Assembly (NCBI RefSeq): GCF_024298885.1
Contig: NZ_CP101166.1
Location: forward strand, 1,364,001-1,428,000
DNA length: 64,000 nt
DNA from: Haloglomus halophilum
Lineage (GTDB): Archaea; Halobacteriota; Halobacteria; Halobacteriales; Haloarculaceae
Reading direction: 5' to 3'
In this document: one piece after another, positions 1 to 7,915 of the stretch
Numbering within the stretch: position 1 is the first letter of the stretch
Layout: each line of letters starts with the position of its first letter
Made by a program: the position numbers and the translations under genes
Notes under the pieces: model-generated
Databases searched by the model: none
Seen by the model: the letters and a program-made list of their open reading frames with translations, nothing else
What the model was told of the DNA's origin: nothing

Positions 1-300
1 ACCGCCGAGAACGCCGACCCCGGCGGCAGTCTCGTCGAGGAACTGCTGGTCGACATCCTCGAGTCACCCCAGCGCGTGACCGTCTACCTCACGGCGTTCC
101 GCCAGCAGCCGACCACGCCCGGAGCCATCGCCAGCCAGACGCTGTTCACCGAGGAGGCGGTCGAGGAGACGCTGGGCGACTTCGAGATGGAGGGCATCGC
201 CGAGCGAAACGGCGACGAGGAGTACGAGGTGGTCTCCCCGGTGACGGTCATCCGGAAGCGGCAGAACCGGCTCTGGAACCTGCTGAGCCGCGGGCTCTGA
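1..300 (+). CDS. Winged-helix-like protein, 5'-truncated (C-terminal 99 residues)
   Basis: The reading frame is open from the first base, so the start lies outside the window. The visible part reads as a helical domain followed by a winged-helix-like segment (QTLFTEEAVEETLGDFEMEG, then a basic tail RKRQNRLWNLLSRGL). That pattern suggests a small DNA-binding or protein-binding regulator, but I do not recognise the family and assign no function. A decayed second copy of the same 3' end lies at 4845-5127. Between the two copies sits a minus-strand copper/sensor cluster. The stop is at 298-300, only 3 bp from the converging stop of the hybrid kinase. Confidence 0.75.
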   Translation, partial: TAENADPGGSLVEELLVDILESPQRVTVYLTAFRQQPTTPGAIASQTLFTEEAVEETLGDFEMEGIAERNGDEEYEVVSPVTVIRKRQNRLWNLLSRGL

Positions 301-303
301 GCC

Positions 304-1851
304 TCAGGAGACGGAGCCGGCCGACTCGGGGGCGTCGGAGCCGTCGCCGGCGTCACCGTCGAGGGCAGCCTCCAGTTGCTCGATTATCTCCCCCGGGTTC
401 GCCCCCTTCTCGATGTAGCCCACCGCGCCGCGTTCCTGGGCCTTCTCGACCATCCGTCCCTTCTGGAAGCCGGAGTAGATGACCACGTCCGCGTCCGGCG
501 CGACATCGCGGATCTCCGGGAGCGCCTCCAGCCCGTCCATCCGCGGCATCGACAGGTCCAGCAGGACCACGTCCGGCTCCGTCTCCGCGGCGACCTCGAT
601 GCCCTCCTCGCCGGTGCCGGCCTCGCCGACCACCTCGTACCGGTCGGTCTTCTCCAGCACCGTCCGGACGAGCGACCGGAGCCCCTCCACGTCGTCGACG
701 AGGATGACCGAGCGGGGCCCGGAATCCGCGTCCGACCCCGACGCGAGCTCCGACTCGGTCGCCGTCTCCGGGCTCGAGTCGGCCACCCGAGCCGGCTCGG
801 CCACCACGCCCGGGGGAACGATGACGTGGAACGACGACCCCTCGCCGGGCTCGGTCTCGACCTCGATGCGACCGCCGAGGTCGTCGACGATACCCTGACA
901 GAGCGCGAGGCCCACACCGGACCCGTCGACCTCCCGGCCGGCGCTGCCCCGCTCGAACAGGTCGAAGAGGGTGTCGACCTCGTCCGGGTCGATGCCGATG
1001 CCGTTGTCCGCGACGGTTATCCGGACGGAGTCGCCGTCCGCTCCTGCCTGCTCGGCGGAGATACGGACGCGGTGTGGGGAGTCGTCCTGGTACTTCAGCG
1101 CGTTCGAGACGAGGTTCTCGAACAGGCGGACGAGCCGATGACGCTGCCCCCGAATCGTCGGGAGCGACCCGATGTCTACCGACGCCGGCTCGTCCCAGCG
1201 GGCCGGGAGCGCGTCGACCACCTCGTCGAGGATGTCGTTCAGGTCGACCGCCTCGCTCTCCGGCCGTTCGGTTTCGTCGAGGCCGACCCGGGCGTACGTC
1301 AGGAGGTCGTCGAGGAGGGTCTCGGCCCGGTCGACGGCACCGTGGGCTCCTTGCAGGTGGTCGAGAGCCTCCTCGTCGAGTTCGTCCTCGACGGCGGGCC
1401 GCAGCAGTTCCAGGTACCCCCGGATGACGCCCAGCGGCTGTTGCAGATCGTGCGAGACGCCGGAGACGAACTGCTGGAGGTCGTCCGAGTGGTCGGCCAG
1501 CCGGTCGGCGGGGACCACGAGAAGCAGGCTCCCATCGCCGGGGGCGTCGCCGAGCGCAACCGCCACCTCGACCGGGTCACCATCGACGGGCGTCGCCCGG
1601 ACGCGCTGGAACGACGCCGTATCGTGGCCGGTGGATGCAGCCTCGGGGCCCGCCGGTCGTTCGGCGGCGTCCGCGATTGGATCGGGCAGCTCTGCGGGGA
1701 ACAGCCTGGCGAGCGGGGTCCCCTGCAGACCGTCGCCGAGCAGGTCGCGTGCGGCGGTGTTCGCGGCGGTGACCTGCCCGTCCGCGACGACGAGCGCGGC
1801 GGTCGGAAGCGACTCGAGTGGGACCGTCGGCGTCTCGTCGGAGCGACTCAC
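304..1851 (-). CDS. PAS-histidine kinase-receiver hybrid sensor protein
   Basis: A 515-residue cytoplasmic hybrid kinase. An N-terminal PAS-like region (about 10-115) is followed by a HisKA domain with the phospho-acceptor His in the motif GVSHDLQQPLG (H134). Next is a HATPase domain with N-box (ENLVSNALKY) and G-boxes (DNGIGID, GSGVGLAL). The C-terminal receiver domain has its phospho-Asp in VLLDLSMPRMDG (about D432). I chose the GTG at 1851 because it overlaps the stop of the upstream copCD gene (GTGA) and the PAS domain starts just after it; the longer open frame upstream is arginine/proline-rich antisense of copCD. The coupling implies co-expression with CopCD, so the kinase may respond to copper or redox state; that is inference. 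No transmembrane segment is visible. Confidence 0.88.
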   Translation of the reverse strand: MSRSDETPTVPLESLPTAALVVADGQVTAANTAARDLLGDGLQGTPLARLFPAELPDPIADAAERPAGPEAASTGHDTASFQRVRATPVDGDPVEVAVALGDAPGDGSLLLVVPADRLADHSDDLQQFVSGVSHDLQQPLGVIRGYLELLRPAVEDELDEEALDHLQGAHGAVDRAETLLDDLLTYARVGLDETERPESEAVDLNDILDEVVDALPARWDEPASVDIGSLPTIRGQRHRLVRLFENLVSNALKYQDDSPHRVRISAEQAGADGDSVRITVADNGIGIDPDEVDTLFDLFERGSAGREVDGSGVGLALCQGIVDDLGGRIEVETEPGEGSSFHVIVPPGVVAEPARVADSSPETATESELASGSDADSGPRSVILVDDVEGLRSLVRTVLEKTDRYEVVGEAGTGEEGIEVAAETEPDVVLLDLSMPRMDGLEALPEIRDVAPDADVVIYSGFQKGRMVEKAQERGAVGYIEKGANPGEIIEQLEAALDGDAGDGSDAPESAGSVS

Positions 1852-3518
1852 GGCTCGGTCACCTCCGGCGTCGGCTCCAGCCGGACCGTCCAGTCGGCGC
1901 TCGCGGCGCCGTGTGGCCCGTGGAGCCGGGCTTCGAGTTCCCACTCCCCGGGGCGGTCGAGGACATCGTCCGGGAGCCGCCACGCGCCGCCATCCCGGAC
2001 CAGCGCGACCGAGTGTGGCGTCGCCGACCCGGGCGGGTCGACCACCACCTCGGGCGTCGGCAGCGAGATGCCGGGGAGCGAGCGGCTGTCGACGCGCAAC
2101 CGGACGGGCGTGTCAGCGTCGGGACGGGGCGGGTCGGGCGTCACCAGCGTGAACCGGTACTCGCCGCGCTCGACCTGCTGCCAGCGGCCACGGTCGAGGT
2201 CGGCGTCGGCCACGTCGTGGGCGGGCCGCGGGTGGGCCGCGAGATGCGCCGCCAGCAGGAGCATCGCCGCGAGTGCCAGCGCCTCCATCGGGACCGACCG
2301 CCGGAGTCGGTCACCCCGGCCCGACGGCAGCACGCGATAGCGGTGGTACACGGCGAAGGCCAGCGGGACGACGATGAGCCCCGCCTTCAGCAGGATGAGC
2401 CCGCCGTACCGGGTCGTCAGCAGGTCGCTCCACCGGAGCAGGTGCGCGTCGGCGTAGACGACACCGGTGACAGCCAGTGCGACGACGGCCCCGAGGCCCC
2501 ACGGCGAGAACCGGCGGGCCGCGGCCAGCGCGTCCGTCCGCGAGGCCCGGAGTGCCGTCAGGCTGACACCGACCAGCCCGCCGAACCAGACCGCCGCCGC
2601 GGACGTGTGGACCAGGCCGACGAGCATGACCCAGGCCCCCTCGATACCCATCGCGCTCGCGCCCGCGAGTCCGTGACTGGCGAACGAATCCGCCAGCAGG
2701 CCGCCGAGCGCCAGCGCCCCCGCACCGGCGAAGGCGCCGCCGTGGAAGTCACCCCCGAGTCCGGGGCGGCGTCGGGCCCGGGGTCGCCAGCGAGCGACGA
2801 CCGCAGCAGCGAGGGCGGCGACGAAGAGCCCGACGCCAGCCACCCGGACGGCGCCGCCAGTCGTTCCGACGGCGGTTCCGAGGTCGCCGTGGCGATAGGC
2901 GAGCGCGGCGACCACGCCCAGCCCGCCGGCGACGGCGAGACCGGCCGTTCCGACCACGGCGGAGCGCCAGGCCCGGGGGACCGTCGGCTCGACGACGGTG
3001 CCGACGAACGCCAGTCCCGCGGTCACCAGCGCGCCGACGAGCAGCCCCCAGCCCGCCAGCGTCTCCGCGAACAGCGCCACGGCACCACCCGGAACCGTAT
3101 CCCACGAGGGCGCCGCGCTATCCGAAGCGCTGGCATCGCCGCCGGCAGCACCGCCGCCGCCACCCGACCCGACGGTGAACGCGAGCGTCCCGGTCGCGGG
3201 ATGGCCGTCCGTGCTCGTCACGCGCCACGCCAACTCGTACGTCCCGGGCGACAGCGACGCGGTCGTCACCCGGACCGTCCGGGCGTCGCCGGTGGTCTCG
3301 ACCGACTCGACGAGATCGGGACCCTGACCGTCGGTCACCGTGACCTCGAGCGTCGCGGCGTCGATGGACTCGCCGAACTCCAGCATGACGACGCTGGCCC
3401 CCTCGGGGAGCGACTCGCCCGGTGCCGGGTCGCTGGACGCGAGGAACGGGTGGGCAGCGACGGGGGTCGCGAGGAGCGCCAGCACCAGCCCCGCCAGCAC
3501 CACCGTCGCGGCTCTCAC
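1848..3518 (-). CDS. CopC-CopD fusion, copper uptake/resistance membrane protein
   Basis: A 556-residue protein beginning with a signal peptide ending in VAA. A CopC domain follows (about 23-120) with His at the predicted mature N-terminus (H23) and a second conserved His in TDGHPATG, the pair that makes the copper-binding brace in CopC proteins. A glycine-rich linker leads to a CopD-like integral membrane domain with about eight hydrophobic helices (motif GLVHTSAAAVWFGGLVG). A last extracellular beta-rich segment (about 440-556) closes the protein. CopC delivers copper and CopD moves it across the membrane; the fused form resembles bacterial YcnJ/PcoCD-type proteins. Its start overlaps the stop of the membrane sensor-like gene upstream, and its stop overlaps the kinase start, so the run looks like one operon. 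Confidence 0.88.
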   Translation of the reverse strand: MRAATVVLAGLVLALLATPVAAHPFLASSDPAPGESLPEGASVVMLEFGESIDAATLEVTVTDGQGPDLVESVETTGDARTVRVTTASLSPGTYELAWRVTSTDGHPATGTLAFTVGSGGGGGAAGGDASASDSAAPSWDTVPGGAVALFAETLAGWGLLVGALVTAGLAFVGTVVEPTVPRAWRSAVVGTAGLAVAGGLGVVAALAYRHGDLGTAVGTTGGAVRVAGVGLFVAALAAAVVARWRPRARRRPGLGGDFHGGAFAGAGALALGGLLADSFASHGLAGASAMGIEGAWVMLVGLVHTSAAAVWFGGLVGVSLTALRASRTDALAAARRFSPWGLGAVVALAVTGVVYADAHLLRWSDLLTTRYGGLILLKAGLIVVPLAFAVYHRYRVLPSGRGDRLRRSVPMEALALAAMLLLAAHLAAHPRPAHDVADADLDRGRWQQVERGEYRFTLVTPDPPRPDADTPVRLRVDSRSLPGISLPTPEVVVDPPGSATPHSVALVRDGGAWRLPDDVLDRPGEWELEARLHGPHGAASADWTVRLEPTPEVTEP

Positions 3519-4138
3519 GACGACCCCCCGCCGTCGGTGGCGTCGGAGAGGTCGGCGGCGTCCGGTCGGTGTATCTCACCCGCCTCGAAGGCCAGTTCCG
3601 AGCCCTCCTCGCCGAGGATCTCCGTGATGAGGTGTTTACTGTCGTCGAGGGTCTCGTCGACGAGTTCGAGCGCCAGTTCGCGGTCGCCCTGGTCGAGCGC
3701 GAGTTTCGCCTGCGAGAGGTTCTGGACGACGCTGTCGTTGATATCCAGTGCCCGCTCCTGGCGCTCGCGCATGTCGTCGAACAGCGCGGAGCCACGCCAG
3801 ATGAGCTTGAACCGGTTCCGCAACGAGAGATACCACACCGCCACGCCCCCCGCGAACACGTTGACCACGACGAGCCGGGGGTCGCCGAACACGACGCGCG
3901 CGGCCGAGCCGAGCGTGAGGTCCGTCCCGGTCACGGGGAGGAGCGCGTGCATCGTGTGCATCCCGTGGCCGGCCGCACAGGTGGCGAAGATGAGCGCGGT
4001 GGCCATCCCGAGGTGGTTGGTGGCCCACTGGCGCCCCTCCAGCAGCCCGCGCAACAGCGTGGCCGCGATGCCGACGTAGCTCACCCACATGAGCGTCGTC
4101 GCCACCACGCCGACGACCCACAGCTCGACACCGAACAT
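3515..4138 (-). CDS. Membrane protein with degenerate HisKA_3-like helix (His replaced by Asn)
   Basis: A 207-residue protein with three or four hydrophobic helices in the first 105 residues. A Cys/His-rich patch lies in the second (TCAAGHGMHTMH; C54, H58, H61, H64). After it comes a long helix reading ALDINDSVVQNLSQAKLAL. That helix matches the HisKA_3 phospho-acceptor pattern (HDxxxQxL) except that the His position is N134. No HATPase domain follows; the chain ends in an acidic tail. It is a paralog of the next gene upstream (4140-4706), which keeps the His. The Cys/His patch and the downstream CopCD make a copper-sensing role possible, but this is inference. Family not recognised by name. 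Confidence 0.8.
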   Translation of the reverse strand: MFGVELWVVGVVATTLMWVSYVGIAATLLRGLLEGRQWATNHLGMATALIFATCAAGHGMHTMHALLPVTGTDLTLGSAARVVFGDPRLVVVNVFAGGVAVWYLSLRNRFKLIWRGSALFDDMRERQERALDINDSVVQNLSQAKLALDQGDRELALELVDETLDDSKHLITEILGEEGSELAFEAGEIHRPDAADLSDATDGGGSS

Positions 4139-4139
4139 C

Positions 4140-4706
4140 TCAGTCGTCCTCCCGGCGGAGCGTTCCCTCGGTCCCCTCCTCGTCGATGAGCTCGGTTATC
4201 ATCGTCTTGGCCTCCTCGAGGGTCTCCTCCAGTGCCTCCTCCCCGAGTTCGTCCTGTTCGGCCTCCAGCGCGAGTTTGGTCCGCGAGAGCCCCTGGACGA
4301 TGTTGTCGTGCACCGCCAGCGCCTGCCGGTTCCGGCTCCGGAGGTCCTCGAACAGCGACGCCCCCCGCGCGAGCGTCGGATACCGCCGGCGCATCGTCCA
4401 GTACCACGCCCCCGCTGACGCCGTCAGGAGGTCGAGCACCACCATGTGCGCCCAGTTGTACTCGACGTGCGAGGCCAGCCCCGGCAGCCTCCCGACGCCC
4501 AGCACCGGCCCCAGCAACTGCACCGTCCGGACCCCGTGGCTCGCCGCACAGGTGAGGAAGATGAGCATCGTCGCAACGCCGAGCGGGTTCCCCGACCACT
4601 GCTCGGTTCGCGTCAGGTCGAGTACCAGCCGGATCGCGATCGCGGCGAACGACACCGTGATGACGGCACTCGCGACCAGCCCGACCTGCCAGAGTTCAGG
4701 AAGCAC
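4140..4706 (-). CDS. Membrane protein with HisKA_3-like DHp helix but no ATPase domain
   Basis: A 188-residue protein with the same layout as its downstream neighbour: N-terminal membrane helices carrying TCAASHG (C53, H57), a tryptophan/arginine-rich cytoplasmic edge, then a helix AVHDNIVQGLSRTKLALEAE. This keeps the HD and Q of a HisKA_3 dimerisation and phosphotransfer helix (H133). A second helix pairs with it (about 153-175). There is no room for a HATPase_c domain: the protein ends about 15 residues later in an acidic tail. It could be phosphorylated in trans or act only as a dimerising sensor. The stop lies 1 bp upstream of the next start codon, so the two are co-translated. First gene of the minus-strand run ending with the hybrid kinase. 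Confidence 0.8.
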   Translation of the reverse strand: MLPELWQVGLVASAVITVSFAAIAIRLVLDLTRTEQWSGNPLGVATMLIFLTCAASHGVRTVQLLGPVLGVGRLPGLASHVEYNWAHMVVLDLLTASAGAWYWTMRRRYPTLARGASLFEDLRSRNRQALAVHDNIVQGLSRTKLALEAEQDELGEEALEETLEEAKTMITELIDEEGTEGTLRREDD

Positions 4707-4844
4707 GGCGCTCCCCCCTACCCCGGTCCACCACGCATACCTTGGGCTCTGTCACCGGATAACACCCACAGCGCATTGCCGACAGGTACTCGTGGAAACT
4801 GATAAACGCACGGGTATTGACGGTTATCGAAGGTGAAGGTTGGG
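4707..4844. promoter_or_regulatory. Upstream region of the sensor-CopCD-kinase operon
   Basis: About 140 bp with no gene. It must contain the minus-strand promoter for the operon whose first gene begins at 4706. No clear TATA box could be assigned with confidence. Confidence 0.35.
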
Positions 4845-5127
4845 CGGGGACAGTGGCAGGCTCGTCGATGACTTCTGGTGGACCTCTTCGAGTTACCCCA
4901 GCGCGTGACCGTCTACCTCATGGCGTTCCGCCAGCAGCCGACCACGCCCGCGGCGGTAGCGAGCCAGACGCTGTTCACCGAGGCGACCGTCGAGGAGACG
5001 CTCGGCGACTTCGAGATGGAGGGTATCGCCGAGCGTGATGGGGAGGGAGTACGAGGTGGTGTCGCCCGTTGCCGCGATTCGGAAGCGGCAGAACCGGTTG
5101 TGGAATATTCTGAGTCGGGGGTTGTGA
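4845..5127 (+). pseudogene. Frameshifted copy of the winged-helix gene at 1-300
   Basis: Translation in pieces gives a near copy of the gene at 1-300: LFELPQRVTVYLMAFRQQ, then QTLFTEATVEETLGDFEMEG, then after a shift EYEVVSPVAAIRKRQNRLWN and the same LSRGL ending at a TGA (5125-5127). Compared with copy 1, reading frame is lost near 4871-4876 (TTCTGG against CTGCTG) and again near 5041-5050 (GATGGGGAGGGAG). The codons kept between the shifts are still nearly identical, so the decay is recent. It has no good start codon. It sits between the copper/sensor cluster and the low-GC gene that follows. Confidence 0.82.
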
Positions 5128-5259
5128 GAAGATAGCATCGGTGAGTGTGTTGCTGCCCGCATCGTATTTGCCGAATAAGAGCCCTCCATGCAAGAAGATT
5201 AATCTGAAATGAAAACTATCCTGGGCGGAAAAATCCACTTAGAGGGATCTCCTGTCCGG
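5128..5259. other. Low-GC spacer, no gene
   Basis: Base composition drops sharply here compared with the flanking coding DNA. No open frame with haloarchaeal codon use was found. Confidence 0.5.
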
Positions 5260-5272
5260 CGAAAAGTTTAGG
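5260..5272 (+). promoter_or_regulatory. BRE/TATA promoter of the pilin-like gene
   Basis: The sequence CGAAAAGTTTAGG resembles a haloarchaeal BRE plus TATA element. Its centre is about 27 bp upstream of the ATG at 5296, which fits a leaderless transcript starting at that codon and decides the start of the gene. Confidence 0.55.
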
Positions 5273-5295
5273 CCCGTCAGAGAGTGACACCCTCT

Positions 5296-7014
5296 ATGGT
5301 ACTGAGGGGGGACAACAGGGGACAGTCCGAAGTTATAGGGGCGGTATTCGTGTTTGGATTTGTCGTCCTACTGCTGGGACTCAATCAGACAGTTCTCGTT
5401 CCACAGGCGAATGCCGAGATAGAGTTCCAACATAGTAAAGAAGTTGAAGGAGATATGGCGAATTTACGGAATAATATCCAACAGGCGTCTTCATTGGGCG
5501 AAGGGCAATCTACCAGAATTAAGCTTGGCCCGCGATACCCAGCACGCTATCTTGCAATCAATCCAGCATCGCCTAGCGGTAGCCTCAGAACAGTAGACCC
5601 AGGTTCCGACCTCTCACTTAAAAACGTAGAGGCAACTAATCCAGAGACACAGGATTACATAGGAGATAGTAGCACAGGTACTACCAGTCCTGCATTCCCG
5701 ACTCGAGCGCTCATATATCGACCATCTTACAATTTCCATTCCCAGAGTCCCGAGATGGTCATCGAGAATTCGGTGTTCTACCGAAAATTCGAGGACGCTG
5801 ATACCATCACGAGTTCAGAACAGACGTTAGTCAGCGGCAAGAGTATCAATCTAATCGGTATAGAGGGCGACTTTAGGGAAGCCTCCACTGATTCTGTCTC
5901 TGTTGATATCAAGACTCTCAGTGCTTCATCGAACCGGGTATTGGTGCAAGAGTCTGGAACAGGCCGAGTCCAGGTCTCTATTCAGACCCGACTGTCGGAA
6001 GAGAAGTGGGTCGGGACTCTGTTGAGTGATGAGATCGACTCTACTGACAGTGGAGCCACTGAATGCGCCGATTTAGACCCCTCTACGACTAATGATGACG
6101 GCCGCTTCATCGTGGACTGTGACTATACGGGCAGTGGAGAATTCAAACAGCTCACCATCTTCATGGAGAAAGGAACGGAATACTCCGTGAAGTTGACAAA
6201 ACTCGGGATTGGATCGCAGACATCGGACCCAGAGAAGCATTATATTACTGTAGTCAGAGGTGAGCAGACCTCTGTCCCGGAGGGAGGTACGGGTACCTTC
6301 ACTGTTGAGGCCAGGGATAAATTCAATAACCCAGTCAGTGGAGTTTCGCTTGATGCCGGAGCCGAATCATCAGATGTGACTGTATCGGCCGTAGGGAATG
6401 ATATCACTGACGAGCAAGGACAGGTGACGTTCCTTATCGAGTCTACCAGTGATATCAGCGGCATCAGCCAGGATCCGAAGTTTGCTGATGTTACATTCGG
6501 TAGCAGTACACCCGGAGACCCAGGATTTACCCCAGGGAAGAAGGAGAACGCAGAGGTCGAGTTCAAAGTGCAGAACACAGATAGTAGTGGCCTCGGGCCG
6601 ACGAGTCCATTTACTATTAATCCAGCCGGTTCCGGGACTGTATTTCTCAACGGCACAGATGCTACCGGGAAATGCCCCAATACAAAGGGAACACCACTAA
6701 CAGTTACATTCAATAATTCTGGATCGCAACCCCGAGAGTGGGAAAGAGGACGGATTAGTTTCTGGAGCGGTAGCCAAAACAAGAACAACCCAGTTTCCGT
6801 ATTTCTTGAGGATAATTCGAGCGATGGTTTAGTTGTTACTAAGCCTTTTGAAACGCTTCAATCCAATCCGACCTTCGACGGGAATGAAGAAACACCTGTC
6901 CTCTTCTGTATCGATAGCTCGAAGGGAGGGGGAACCCTTGGTGGAGACTTCTTTATTCTACAGGTTGAATATGGAAATGGTCCGATAAATACGTATTTCG
7001 TCTATGTACCATGA
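5296..7014 (+). CDS. Archaeal pilin-like secreted/surface protein
   Basis: A 572-residue protein beginning MVLRGDNRGQSEVIGAVFVF. The RGQSEVIG-hydrophobic helix is the N-terminal hallmark of haloarchaeal type IV pilin-like proteins, with cleavage expected before QSE. After one membrane helix the chain is a long extracytoplasmic beta-rich region, including an Ig-like segment (about 320-395: VPEGGTGTFTVEARDKFNNP) and cysteines that could pair. I took the ATG at 5296 rather than the GTG at 5284 because of the TATA spacing. Codon use and GC content are far lower than in the neighbours (many A/T third positions), a sign of transfer, and the gene abuts the 3' end of tRNA-Pro. Ligand or role unknown; surface attachment or contact is a guess. 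Confidence 0.82.
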   Translation: MVLRGDNRGQSEVIGAVFVFGFVVLLLGLNQTVLVPQANAEIEFQHSKEVEGDMANLRNNIQQASSLGEGQSTRIKLGPRYPARYLAINPASPSGSLRTVDPGSDLSLKNVEATNPETQDYIGDSSTGTTSPAFPTRALIYRPSYNFHSQSPEMVIENSVFYRKFEDADTITSSEQTLVSGKSINLIGIEGDFREASTDSVSVDIKTLSASSNRVLVQESGTGRVQVSIQTRLSEEKWVGTLLSDEIDSTDSGATECADLDPSTTNDDGRFIVDCDYTGSGEFKQLTIFMEKGTEYSVKLTKLGIGSQTSDPEKHYITVVRGEQTSVPEGGTGTFTVEARDKFNNPVSGVSLDAGAESSDVTVSAVGNDITDEQGQVTFLIESTSDISGISQDPKFADVTFGSSTPGDPGFTPGKKENAEVEFKVQNTDSSGLGPTSPFTINPAGSGTVFLNGTDATGKCPNTKGTPLTVTFNNSGSQPREWERGRISFWSGSQNKNNPVSVFLEDNSSDGLVVTKPFETLQSNPTFDGNEETPVLFCIDSSKGGGTLGGDFFILQVEYGNGPINTYFVYVP

Positions 7015-7063
7015 GGTAATTGGAGGCACAAATAAGTTATCAAGAGAAGTGATATCGTGGAAG

Positions 7064-7136
7064 TGGGCCGGCCCGGATTTGAACCGAGGTACCGAGGACC
7101 CGATCCTCGAAGGATACCAAGCTACCCCACCGGCCC
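7064..7136 (-). tRNA. tRNA-Pro (anticodon CGG)
   Basis: On the minus strand the acceptor arms GGGCCGG and CCGGCCC pair perfectly, followed by discriminator A. The anticodon stem is CGAGG/CCTCG with loop ATCGGGT, giving anticodon CGG. The T arm is CTCGG-TTCAAAT-CCGGG. No intron is present. CCA is not encoded. Its 3' end faces the low-GC pilin-like gene. Confidence 0.93.
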
Positions 7137-7190
7137 GCAGTCGAGTCAAGACACCTGCCGGGTAAAACCGTTGCGGACCCCGGTCGCCGG

Positions 7191-7778
7191 TCAGTACGTC
7201 CGGTAGCCGCCGGTGTCGAGCCAGTTGTGCGCGACCGTCACGGTCTGGTCGGCGTGGAGGCGCTCGGGTCCCACGCTGACGCGGGCGTCGGCACGCTCGG
7301 CCAGCAGGTCGGCCTCGGCGTCGGTGAAGTCGCGGTGGTCGGACAGCACGAACGTCGGGTCGTCGGGGACGGACTCCTCGGACAGCGGCGTGCCGGCCTC
7401 GTGGCACTGGACGAGCGGGCCGTCGAGGCGGGAAAGCGTCGCGGCGAGGTCGAACCGGCCGACATGGACTCCCGGGGAGGGCTCGGCCTCCTGATGGCCG
7501 ATGGCGCCGTCGCGTGCGCCGAGCGCGTCGCGGAGGCGCGCCGCGGTCGAGCGTTCGTCCGGGCGCAGGTTCCGGACGGTGGCGCCGTCGACTCGGACGG
7601 TGAACTCGTCGCGGACGACGAGGTGGGCGGCGGCGTCCTCGCGGACGCCGTGGGAGGTGAGCAGGGCGCTCGTGACGAACCGGGCGAGGAGGTCCAGCCG
7701 GCCGGCACCGGGCAGGTCGTCGAGCGACACGGTCCCGTCGAGCGGCACCTCGTGGGCGAGGCAGACGAAATCGCGCAT
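7191..7778 (-). CDS. trmY: tRNA pseudouridine(54)-N1-methyltransferase TrmY
   Basis: A 195-residue SPOUT-class methyltransferase that adds a methyl to pseudouridine 54 in the T loop of archaeal tRNA. It begins MRDFVCLAHEVPLDGTVSLD and matches the TrmY layout, with a C-terminal knot region (TFVLSDHRDFTDAEADLL) that binds S-adenosylmethionine. Length is normal for the family. The ATG at 7778 was chosen; the open frame extends 13 codons further but without family-like residues. It stands just downstream of a tRNA gene on the same strand, which may be coincidence. Confidence 0.9.
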   Translation of the reverse strand: MRDFVCLAHEVPLDGTVSLDDLPGAGRLDLLARFVTSALLTSHGVREDAAAHLVVRDEFTVRVDGATVRNLRPDERSTAARLRDALGARDGAIGHQEAEPSPGVHVGRFDLAATLSRLDGPLVQCHEAGTPLSEESVPDDPTFVLSDHRDFTDAEADLLAERADARVSVGPERLHADQTVTVAHNWLDTGGYRTY

Positions 7779-7915
7779 ACCGGCGGGACGCGGGGGACCC
7801 ACAAAGCCGGTTCGCACCGGGAGACGGCCGGGTTCCGGCGTGCGCGCCCTGTCCGGCGGGAGCCACGCCTGGCGGTAGCGGTGGGTTTATTCGCGCCGAC
7901 GGCCGAACGCCGTCC

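Noticed and set aside
376-4079. Long Arg/Pro-rich open frames on the plus strand opposite the kinase and copCD genes.
   Set aside because: They are antisense frames that stay open because of high GC; composition is basic, unlike haloarchaeal proteins.
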